Program-made: the position numbers and the translations under genes
Notes under the pieces: generated by a model
What the model saw: the letters and a program-made list of their open reading frames with translations, nothing else
Database searches by the model: none
Told to the model about the DNA's origin: nothing
From: Actinomycetota bacterium
Lineage (GTDB): Bacteria; Actinomycetota; Thermoleophilia; Miltoncostaeales; Miltoncostaeaceae
Reading direction: 5' to 3'
Assembly (NCBI GenBank): GCA_005800465.1
Contig: SYFI01000053.1
Coordinates: 1-10,501 of the forward strand
Length of the DNA: 10,501 bases
In this document: positions 1 to 5,811 of the stretch, one piece after another
Numbering within the stretch: position 1 is the stretch's first letter
Layout: every line of letters starts with the position of its first letter

Positions 1-1
1 C

Positions 2-529
2 AGAATCTCCGTGCGTGTGGGGTCGTGGCTCAACCCCTTTGACGACGCGCAGGGCAACGGGTACCAGATGGTGCAGTCGCTCTATGCGCTTGCCGACGGC
101 GGATTGGTGGGTCCGGGATTTGGCCGGGCGCTCTTGGTGACCCCCGGAGGAACCCCGCGCATTCCCGAATTGCAGACCGACTTCATCTTCAGCGCGGTTG
201 CGGACGACCTCGGATTCGTTGGATCCGTCGGGGTCATGCTTCTCTTCGTCCTGTTCATGGCCCGGGGGTTCGCGATCGCGACCGCCGCGCGTGACGGCTT
301 CAGCAAACTTCTGGCCGGCGGCCTGACCGCGGTGGTCGGACTTCAGGCGTTCATCATCATTGGCGGCATCGTCCGCTTGGTGCCGCTGACTGGCGTGACG
401 CTGCCATTCTTGTCATACGGGGGATCAAGCGTGGTGGTCAACTTCGGCATCGTCGCGATTCTGCTCATCATCAGTCAGCGCTCGCGCCAGGGACTGATTG
501 ATGCGGTGCATGGGGCGCCTGCCACATGA
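2..529 (+). CDS. rodA: SEDS-family peptidoglycan glycosyltransferase (RodA/FtsW), C-terminal part, 5' end outside window
   Basis: The frame is open from base 2 to the TGA at 527-529, so the gene begins left of the window. The GTG at 11 is an internal codon, not the start. SEDS proteins polymerise lipid II glycan strands in the membrane together with a class B PBP. Seen here: the large extracytoplasmic loop wording (WLNPFDD, GYQMVQSLYAL, GGLVGPGFG, TDFIFS), two further hydrophobic segments, the family signature LTGVTLPFLSYGGSS, and a last membrane helix (VVVNFGIVAILLIIS). About 175 residues are present of an expected 400 or so. It overlaps the next gene by ATGA. The rodA symbol follows the actinobacterial rodA-pbpA-pknB cluster convention. 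From this fragment alone FtsW cannot be excluded. Confidence 0.93.
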   Translation, partial: RISVRVGSWLNPFDDAQGNGYQMVQSLYALADGGLVGPGFGRALLVTPGGTPRIPELQTDFIFSAVADDLGFVGSVGVMLLFVLFMARGFAIATAARDGFSKLLAGGLTAVVGLQAFIIIGGIVRLVPLTGVTLPFLSYGGSSVVVNFGIVAILLIISQRSRQGLIDAVHGAPAT

Positions 530-1980
530 ACCGATCCATCAAATCGTTGTATTTGGCCCTGGCCGCGGGATTCGGCGTGCTCATCCTTATGCTGGGGTAC
601 TGGCAGGTGATCGCCGCCGGGGGCCTTGACGAGCGTGCCGACAATCCGTACCAATTCGAGAAGCAGCGCCTGGTGGACCGCGGGCGCATCATCTCGGCCG
701 ACAAGGTGGTGCTGGCCGAGAGCATTGCCTACAGGCAGAAGGGCAATCGGTACTACCGCCGTTACTACCCGCAGGGTGCGTTGGCGGCGCAGGTGGTGGG
801 CTACGCCACCCCGCAGCAGGGGTCCACGGGGCTGGAGCAGCAGTACAACCAGTATCTGGCGGGCAGCTACGGCGCGGGTGCGATTCTCGATAAGCTGCGC
901 GCTGCGCAGAAGGAGGGCGCCGACATCCGTCTGACCCTCGACACGCGGGTACAGAAGACGGCCGAGGCACTGATCGCGGGGAGCCGTGGCGCCGTGGTGG
1001 CCATCGATCCGAGAACCGGACAGGTGCTCGCACTGGCATCATCCCCGGCGTTCGACCTCAATCAAGTGGCATTCGACTTCGCAACGATTCGCAAGCAGAG
1101 TGGCGCGCCGCTGGTCAACCGCGCGACGCAGGGCAGGTACCCCCCCGGTTCGACGTTCAAGGTGGTCACCGCCACCGCGGCGCTGAACAGTGGCAAGTGG
1201 ACCCCCTCATCCACATTTGATGACACCGGGAAGTACGTGGTTGACGGCCAGACCATCAGGAATGACGGGAATACCAAGTTCGGCGTGCATAACTTCACCG
1301 ACGCACTCACGTTTTCCATCAACACCGCGTTTGCCCAGGTGGGCAAGCGGCTGGGTCCGTCGCGTCTGGGGGGCGAGATGACCAAGTTCGGGTTCGGCCG
1401 CCCGGTGGAGATCGACCTGCCCTCTGATGAGGTGGCCGTGTCGGGTCGCTACCGTAACGGCAAGCTGCTTTCAAATACCCAACGGGATGAGGATGCCGCG
1501 CGTATTGCAATTGGTCAGGAGAACCTGCTGGTGACCCCCTTGCAGATGGCCATGGTGGCCGGTGCGGTGGCCAACGGTGGCCGCATGCAGCGGCCGTATC
1601 TGGTGAAGCGCGTCATCACAAAGGACGGCGTGGTGGTGAAGCAGCAGAACCCCGAGACACTCGATTCGGTGGCCAGCGCCTATGTCTCGTCCGAGGTGGC
1701 CCGCATGATGCAGAACGTGGTGCGCGAGGGAACTGGTACCAAGGCCGGTCTTTCCGGACTGTCCGTGGCCGGCAAGACCGGTACCGCGGAGACGGGCGAC
1801 CCCAATCGCAACCAAGCCTGGTTTATCGGATTCGCGCCCGCTGACAACCCAAAGGTGGCTGTGGCGGTGGTGATGGAGGACACATCAGGAACCGGTGGCC
1901 AGGTGGCCGCACCGATCGCAGGAGCGGTCATGCGCACGGCACTTTCGGCCACGCCCGTGCAGGGGGAGCCTCAGCCATGA
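526..1980 (+). CDS. pbpA: Class B penicillin-binding protein, PbpA-type transpeptidase
   Basis: 484 aa, close to the usual size of actinobacterial PbpA. It is a D,D-transpeptidase that cross-links peptidoglycan outside the membrane, as partner of the upstream SEDS polymerase. An N-terminal signal anchor (about residues 8-31, very hydrophobic) is followed by a short dimerisation/linker region (about 35-155) and the penicillin-binding domain. All three active-site motifs are visible: STFK with nucleophile Ser209 (209-212), SIN (264-266) and KTGT (417-420). The ATG overlaps the upstream stop as ATGA, and a purine-rich TGGGGCG lies 8 nt upstream. Its stop overlaps the kinase start in the same way. 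There are no PASTA repeats on this protein; they are on the kinase. The enzyme looks intact and should bind beta-lactams. Confidence 0.95.
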   Translation: MNRSIKSLYLALAAGFGVLILMLGYWQVIAAGGLDERADNPYQFEKQRLVDRGRIISADKVVLAESIAYRQKGNRYYRRYYPQGALAAQVVGYATPQQGSTGLEQQYNQYLAGSYGAGAILDKLRAAQKEGADIRLTLDTRVQKTAEALIAGSRGAVVAIDPRTGQVLALASSPAFDLNQVAFDFATIRKQSGAPLVNRATQGRYPPGSTFKVVTATAALNSGKWTPSSTFDDTGKYVVDGQTIRNDGNTKFGVHNFTDALTFSINTAFAQVGKRLGPSRLGGEMTKFGFGRPVEIDLPSDEVAVSGRYRNGKLLSNTQRDEDAARIAIGQENLLVTPLQMAMVAGAVANGGRMQRPYLVKRVITKDGVVVKQQNPETLDSVASAYVSSEVARMMQNVVREGTGTKAGLSGLSVAGKTGTAETGDPNRNQAWFIGFAPADNPKVAVAVVMEDTSGTGGQVAAPIAGAVMRTALSATPVQGEPQP

Positions 1981-2486
1981 GCATCGGACCGGGCAGTGAA
2001 CTGGGCGAGCGCTACGAGCTGGGCCACCAGCTGGGAAGCGGCGGGATGGCCACGGTGTATCTGGCCTACGACAAGCTTCTGGACCGCGAGGTGGCGGTCA
2101 AGGTGCTGGCTGACCGCTTTGCACAGGACCCGGCATTCGTGGAGCGGTTCCGCCGCGAGGCGTCGGCCGCAGCCGGCCTGAACCATCCGAACATCGTGGC
2201 GGTGTACGACCGCGGCGAGGCTGAGAGTACGTACTACATCGTGATGGAATACCTCTCGGGGCCGGACCTCAAGAAGGTCATCCGCGAGCAGGGGCCTCTC
2301 GATCCCGCGGTGGCGGTGGACAATGCCCTGCAGATCCTCTCGGCCCTCACCGCTGCGCATGGCGCGGGCATCGTGCACCGGGATATCAAGCCGCAGAATG
2401 TAATGGTGGGCGAGGATGGCCGCCTGCGCGTGGCCGACTTCGGCATCGCGCGCGCAGACGCCGATCAGCAGATGACAGAAGCCTGA
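1977..2486 (+). CDS. N-terminal fragment of the PASTA kinase (ATP-binding lobe and catalytic loop)
   Basis: 169 residues up to the premature TGA. All the chemistry-bearing motifs are here: glycine loop GSGGMATV (20-27), ATP-anchoring Lys42 in VAVK, helix-C Glu61, catalytic loop HRDIKPQN (134-141, catalytic Asp136) and DFG (154-156). It stops inside the activation segment after QQMTEA, so it lacks the P+1 loop, the APE-equivalent SPEQ and the whole helical C-lobe. On general kinase-fold knowledge such a fragment should neither fold stably nor phosphorylate substrates. It also has no membrane anchor or sensor. An automated annotation would probably call it a short separate kinase gene. I regard it as the 5' half of one interrupted gene. 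Confidence 0.7.
   Translation: MSIGPGSELGERYELGHQLGSGGMATVYLAYDKLLDREVAVKVLADRFAQDPAFVERFRREASAAAGLNHPNIVAVYDRGEAESTYYIVMEYLSGPDLKKVIREQGPLDPAVAVDNALQILSALTAAHGAGIVHRDIKPQNVMVGEDGRLRVADFGIARADADQQMTEA
2484..2486 (+). other. Premature in-frame TGA stop in pknB activation segment
   Basis: The codon lies between QQMTEA and SDIGNAQYLSPEQ. Both sides are unmistakable kinase sequence in one frame. In PknB relatives a small residue or Gly commonly occupies this place between the phosphorylatable loop and the conserved G-T-x-x-Y. One transversion (GGA to TGA) is the simplest origin. Raw-read depth at this base is what separates mutation from error. Confidence 0.9.
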
Positions 2487-2567
2487 TCAGACATCGGCAA
2501 CGCGCAGTACCTCTCACCCGAGCAGGCACAGGGCGAGGAGACCACAGCCGCCAGCGACACCTACGCG

Positions 2568-3995
2568 GTGGGAATCGTGCTGTACGAGATGCTCACGGGG
2601 CGCGTGCCCTTTGATGGCGACCGTCCGGTGACGGTGGCCATGAAGCAGATCAACGAGCCGCCCATCCCGCCTCGGGTGTTTGAGTCGGGTATCCCGCACG
2701 AGCTTGACGCCGCGGTGTTGAAGGCCCTGTCGAAGCGCCCCGAAGACCGCTTCACCACGGCCGATGAGTTCAGCGCGGCGCTCCTCGACATACGCGCAGG
2801 CATGTCCGGTGGCCAGCAGTCCACGCTCATCCTCACAGCCCCCACGGCGGTCGCCGGGGCGGTTGCGACCACGGAGACCCAGACAATGGCAAATAGTGGC
2901 GGTGGACGCGGTGGTGGTGGACGCGAGCAGCAAAAAGGACGCAACAACCGGCCCGCCGTATGGGGGATCGTCGCGGTGCTCATCGCCGCTCTGGCCGTGG
3001 CGCTCGCACTTGCACTCACCAGCGGTGGTGGCGACACCATCCCGGTGCCCGACGTTGCGGGATACGACGTACCGGCTGCCACCCGTGCCATCAACGATGT
3101 CGGGCTGAAGCCGGCGCAGCGCCAGGAGCCCAGCGACACCGTGCTGGCCGGTGTGGTTATCGGCAGTAACCCCGCCGCGGGCACCGATGTGGCCAAGGAG
3201 TCCACCGTCACCATCCTGGTGTCCACCGGGCCGGCGCAGGTCACCGTACCGAGCGTGCTCGGCCAGACGGTGGAACAGGCGACGGCTGCCCTCGAGAAGG
3301 TGGGGCTGCAGATCACGACCGTTCAGGTGGACAGCACGAAGGACATCGGCACCATCGTGAAGCAGGATCCGAAGCCGGGTACTACCGCGGCATCTGGCGA
3401 CACCATCACCCTGAGCGTGAGCAAGGGCACCACCAAGGTGGCCGTGCCCGACGTGACGGGGAGCGATACCGCAACCGCCAAGGCCGACATCGCGCAGGCC
3501 GGGCTGACCGTGGGCAGCGTGAGTGAGGACGACGGTACCTCTGGCCAGTCGCCGGGCACCGTGGTGTCGCAGGATCCGAGCGGGGGCTCATCTGCCGCCA
3601 AGGGGTCATCGGTCAGTCTCATCGTCGCGGGGCAGTCGTCGGGCGTTGACGTGCCCGACGTCACCGGCAGCGACGCCAGCACCGCCCGCAGCAAGCTTGA
3701 GAGCCTCGGGTTCAACGTGGTGTCGTCCGGTGCCGAGTCGTCACAGCCGGAGGGCACCGTTATCGACCAGACGCCGGGTCCGGGATCCACCGTGACGTCG
3801 GGCAGCACCGTCACCATCATCGTGGCCTACCCCACCGGCAGCGGTGGAGGGTCGGGCGGATCGGGGGCGGGTACCACCACCAAGAGTTCCGGCGGCGGAT
3901 CGTCGCAGCCACCGGCACCGAGCGGTGGTGGGGCACCGAGCGGTGGTGGGGCACCGAGCGGCGGTGGCGCCCAGCCGCCGGCACCAACCGGATGA
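2568..3995 (+). CDS. C-terminal fragment of the PASTA kinase: C-lobe remainder, membrane helix, four PASTA domains
   Basis: 475 residues from the first possible start (GTG 2568) after the premature stop. No convincing ribosome-binding site precedes that GTG, so independent translation is doubtful. The sequence between 2487 and 2567 still encodes recognisable kinase (AQYLSPEQ) in the same frame. Content: rest of the C-lobe (LYEMLTGRVPF, conserved Arg in KRPEDRF), a Gly/Arg/Gln-rich linker, a membrane helix (WGIVAVLIAALAVALALAL, bases about 2958-3020), then four PASTA domains at roughly 3039-3230, 3238-3435, 3436-3633 and 3646-3834. Each PASTA begins with a V-P-[DS]-V motif (VPDV, VPSV, VPDV, VPDV) followed by an A-x-x-x-[IL] helix. 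A Ser/Gly/Pro tail of about 50 residues ends it. The last base quartet is shared with ddl. Confidence 0.7.
   Translation: MGIVLYEMLTGRVPFDGDRPVTVAMKQINEPPIPPRVFESGIPHELDAAVLKALSKRPEDRFTTADEFSAALLDIRAGMSGGQQSTLILTAPTAVAGAVATTETQTMANSGGGRGGGGREQQKGRNNRPAVWGIVAVLIAALAVALALALTSGGGDTIPVPDVAGYDVPAATRAINDVGLKPAQRQEPSDTVLAGVVIGSNPAAGTDVAKESTVTILVSTGPAQVTVPSVLGQTVEQATAALEKVGLQITTVQVDSTKDIGTIVKQDPKPGTTAASGDTITLSVSKGTTKVAVPDVTGSDTATAKADIAQAGLTVGSVSEDDGTSGQSPGTVVSQDPSGGSSAAKGSSVSLIVAGQSSGVDVPDVTGSDASTARSKLESLGFNVVSSGAESSQPEGTVIDQTPGPGSTVTSGSTVTIIVAYPTGSGGGSGGSGAGTTTKSSGGGSSQPPAPSGGGAPSGGGAPSGGGAQPPAPTG
3915..3968 (+). repeat. 18-bp tandem repeat in the pknB C-terminal tail
   Basis: Three tandem copies of an 18-bp unit (GCACCGAGCGGTGGTGGG). 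The first two (3915-3932, 3933-3950) are identical; the third (3951-3968) differs at two bases. It encodes the hexapeptide APSGGG in register, within the extracellular Ser/Gly/Pro-rich tail after the fourth PASTA domain. Copy number probably varies by slippage without breaking the frame. Confidence 0.9.
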
Positions 3996-5014
3996 GGATT
4001 GCCGTCCTCGGGGGCGGCCGGAGCAGCGAGCATGACGTCTCGATGGCGTCGGCCGCGTCGGTGGCCGACGCCATCGACCCGTCGCTGCATGAGGTGATCA
4101 GGGTCACGATCGGCCGGGATGGTGCGTGGACGAGCGAGGGGAACCCCGTCGCCCTCGTGCCTGCAGGGGGCGACATCGCACGGCTGATACGCCTTGATGG
4201 CGGCGAGAGCGCCGATGTTGATCTGGTGTTCCCCGTTCTGCACGGTCCGTGGGGTGAGGATGGCACCGTGCAGGGCCTCTGCGAGACCGTGGGAGTGTCC
4301 TACGTGGGCGCCGACGTTGCAGCCTCGGCCACGGGTATGGATAAGGCGCTTTTCCACGTGCTGGCCACCGCAGCGGGGATTCCACGCGTGGAGACGGTGG
4401 TAGTCCTGCATGCGCAGTGGCAGGCCGATCCGGCTGCAGTACGCGACGAGGTGGCCAACACGTGCGGATACCCGGCATTTGCGAAGCCCGCGCGCCTCGG
4501 GTCGTCGTTCGGTATCAGCCCGGTCCCCACGGCCGGCGATCTGGACGCTGCGCTCGGACTGGCCTTTGCCCACGATGACAAGGCGCTCGTGGAGCGCCGG
4601 GCGCTGGGCCGCGAGGTAGAGGTGGGACTGTTGGGCAACGCCGAGCCCCATGCGTCGCCCCTCGGCGAGATCCTCCACGACGCCGATTGGTATGACCATG
4701 ACGCCAAGTACCAGCCCGGCGGAATGCGCCTGGCCGTGCCGGCCGACGTGCCCTCCGAGGTTCAGGAACGTGCCCGCGAGCTGGCCGTCGCGGCTTGGAA
4801 TGCCATCGGCTGTTCAGGCCTCGCCCGCGTGGACTTCTTCCTCGAGGGCGATCATCTGTACGTAAGCGAGATCAACACCATCCCGGGGTTCACCGACACC
4901 AGTGTGTGGTGGCGCCTCATGGCCGGTGACGGGTTCGCGTATCCCGAGCTGGTGCAGCAGCTCATCGAGCTCGCCACCGAGCGCCATGCCGCAAAGGCTG
5001 CGTACCGCGGATGA
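3992..5014 (+). CDS. ddl: D-alanine--D-alanine ligase
   Basis: 340 aa, normal for Ddl. This cytoplasmic ATP-grasp enzyme joins two D-Ala for the end of the peptidoglycan stem peptide. N-terminal domain: GGGRSSEHDVS (7-17, Glu13 being the usual substrate-amine contact) and LHGPWGEDG (83-91). ATP-grasp domain: MDK (116-118), KPARLGSSFG (165-174), EVEVG (208-212), omega-loop YDHDAKY (234-240), ARVDFF (278-283) and EINTIPGFTDTS (293-304) for Mg2+ and phosphate binding. The Lys-Tyr of the omega loop, typical of D-Ala-D-Ala rather than D-Ala-D-Lac enzymes, is kept. The segment after it is shorter than in E. coli DdlB. ATG 3992 overlaps the kinase stop as ATGA and no strong Shine-Dalgarno is seen, so translation probably depends on coupling. 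That would suffer if the kinase really terminates early. Confidence 0.95.
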   Translation: MRIAVLGGGRSSEHDVSMASAASVADAIDPSLHEVIRVTIGRDGAWTSEGNPVALVPAGGDIARLIRLDGGESADVDLVFPVLHGPWGEDGTVQGLCETVGVSYVGADVAASATGMDKALFHVLATAAGIPRVETVVVLHAQWQADPAAVRDEVANTCGYPAFAKPARLGSSFGISPVPTAGDLDAALGLAFAHDDKALVERRALGREVEVGLLGNAEPHASPLGEILHDADWYDHDAKYQPGGMRLAVPADVPSEVQERARELAVAAWNAIGCSGLARVDFFLEGDHLYVSEINTIPGFTDTSVWWRLMAGDGFAYPELVQQLIELATERHAAKAAYRG

Positions 5015-5658
5015 TCCGCGTCGGGGTGCTCGCCGACACGCACGTCGGTGAGTTTCTGGGCGTGCTGCCGCAGGTCGTGCTCGATGCGCTGGAGGGCAGC
5101 GACCTCATCCTGCATGCCGGGGACCTCTCCGATGGCTCGGTCATCCGTGACCTCGAGCGGATCGCCCCCGTTGTGGCCGTGCGTGGAGACCACGACCTGC
5201 CATCTGCCCCACACCTGCCGCGTCGGGCGGTGATTCAGGTGGGGCGGCACCGGATTGGGCTCATCCACGGCAAGCGCCCGGGCACCGACGCACTCGTGGT
5301 GGTGGCGCACGCAGCGGCAGGCAGGCGAATCGGGTGGGATGCCAGCCGGGTGCGGGCAATGGCGCGCGCATTTGAGGGCGTAGATGCCGTGGTATTCGGC
5401 CACTGGCACGAGGCGGTGATCGCGCAGGTGGATGGAGTGCTGGTAATGAACCCAGGAGCGGTGTGCCCGTGGGGAAGCCTGGAGGGAGACCGCCAGCCCC
5501 GCCCCGGCGCCGCAGGAGTCGCCGACCGGCTGGTACGCCGCTATCGCCGGCAATTGGGCACGCAGGCAATGCAGCCCTCCGTGGGAAGACTGACCGTGAG
5601 CGACGCGGGAATCACCGGAGAAATCCGCCCCACCCCCCGGTGCCAGTCACCGTACTGA
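5011..5658 (+). CDS. YfcE/MJ0936-like metallophosphoesterase
   Basis: 215 aa. It is a calcineurin-fold phosphodiesterase of the small YfcE/MJ0936 type with a two-metal active site. Motifs in order: ADTH (8-11), HAGD (35-38), RGDHD (58-62), LIHG (84-87), FGHWH (129-133) and NPGA (147-150). The usual metal-binding Asn of GN[HC]D is Asp60 here, a conservative but noticeable change. After NPG the family normally ends soon. Here about 50 further residues, rich in Arg and Pro (RRYRRQ, PTPRCQ), follow without recognisable domain features. ATG 5011 overlaps the ddl stop as ATGA, so it belongs to the cell-wall operon by position. Its substrate cannot be read from the sequence. It could act on a nucleotide or nucleotide-linked wall precursor, but that is only inference from context. 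Confidence 0.85.
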   Translation: MIRVGVLADTHVGEFLGVLPQVVLDALEGSDLILHAGDLSDGSVIRDLERIAPVVAVRGDHDLPSAPHLPRRAVIQVGRHRIGLIHGKRPGTDALVVVAHAAAGRRIGWDASRVRAMARAFEGVDAVVFGHWHEAVIAQVDGVLVMNPGAVCPWGSLEGDRQPRPGAAGVADRLVRRYRRQLGTQAMQPSVGRLTVSDAGITGEIRPTPRCQSPY

Positions 5659-5678
5659 TCAGGTCACAACTGGTGACG
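5655..5678 (+). repeat. Direct repeat, left copy, bracketing the convergent intergenic hairpins
   Basis: This copy matches 5788-5811 at 19 of 24 positions in the same orientation. The core is AGGTCACAACTGGTGAC (5661-5677) against GGGTCACAAATGGTTAC. This copy also contains its own small inverted repeat (GTCAC/GTGAC around AACTG) and overlaps the stop codon of the phosphoesterase gene. Confidence 0.65.
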
Positions 5679-5703
5679 ACACCCACCGTGCGTCTCTCGT
5701 AGG

Positions 5704-5720
5704 GCAAAACCCGGTTTTGC
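5704..5720. terminator. Small hairpin, possible terminator
   Basis: GCAAAAC (5704-5710) and GTTTTGC (5714-5720) form a 7-bp stem with a 3-nt loop, in the gap between convergent operons. It has no clear downstream T-run on either strand. A role in ending the cell-wall operon transcript is plausible but not shown. Confidence 0.4.
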
Positions 5721-5752
5721 AAACTGCCTGCTCAGCGAGACTTCACCCATCA

Positions 5753-5786
5753 ATGGGGTCAGACCCCGGGTGGGGTCTGACCCCAT
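5753..5786. terminator. Strong 15-bp hairpin with nested palindromes, probable bidirectional terminator or REP-like element
   Basis: Arms 5753-5767 and 5772-5786 are perfectly complementary over 15 bp with a GGGT loop. Each arm is itself a palindrome around one base: GGGGTC-A-GACCCC (5755-5767) and GGGGTC-T-GACCCC (5772-5784). The sequence can therefore fold as one long hairpin or two small ones. It lies between convergent genes, where a shared terminator would be expected, but neither side has a U-tract. GGGGTCAGACCCC-type palindromes remind me of dispersed REP-like repeats in other bacterial genomes. That is from memory and unchecked. Confidence 0.6.
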
Positions 5787-5787
5787 A

Positions 5788-5811
5788 CAGATTGGGTCAC
5801 AAATGGTTACG
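5788..5811 (+). repeat. Direct repeat, right copy
   Basis: This is the partner of the repeat at 5655-5678, with 19 of 24 identities. It covers the TAA stop of the downstream recombinase gene (read on the minus strand at 5807-5809). The two copies sit 109 bp apart and enclose both hairpins. Confidence 0.65.

Larger units (their letters stand above)
1977..3995 (+). pseudogene. pknB: PknB-type PASTA Ser/Thr protein kinase, interrupted by an in-frame TGA at codon 170
   Basis: Read through the TGA at 2484-2486, this frame gives a 672-codon protein with a canonical order: kinase domain (about 12-275), low-complexity linker, one membrane helix, four extracellular PASTA domains and a Ser/Gly/Pro tail. 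This family senses muropeptides or lipid II and phosphorylates cell-wall and division proteins, which fits its place after rodA and pbpA. The start overlaps pbpA by ATGA with a good Shine-Dalgarno (GGGGGAG, 1962-1968). The final stop overlaps ddl by ATGA. The two halves are in the same frame with no indel, so a substitution rather than a frameshift broke it. Where many relatives have Gly, a single GGA-to-TGA change would explain the stop. It could be a true nonsense mutation, a minority variant, or an assembly error. Neighbouring genes end in TGA, which argues against a reassigned code. Confidence 0.85.

Noticed and set aside
2484..2486. Recoded TGA (selenocysteine, or TGA read as Gly or Trp)
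   Set aside because: Several genes in the window end in TGA at exact ATGA overlaps, so TGA is a normal stop here. No selenoprotein kinase of this type is known to me and no obvious hairpin follows the codon.
2483..2490. The palindrome CTGATCAG occurs at the premature stop and again at 5655-5662 over the phosphoesterase stop
   Set aside because: It is a short 8-mer and two copies in 10 kb can be chance. There is no extended similarity around the two sites.
2561..3316. 251-codon open frame on the minus strand under pknB, and a 290-codon one at 3827-4699
   Set aside because: Both are shadows of well-supported plus-strand genes and show no family resemblance.
5659..5806. A canonical dif site for the Xer pair
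   Set aside because: I find no 28-bp dif-like sequence with AT-rich 11-bp arms and a 6-bp centre. The GC-rich hairpin does not have that layout.
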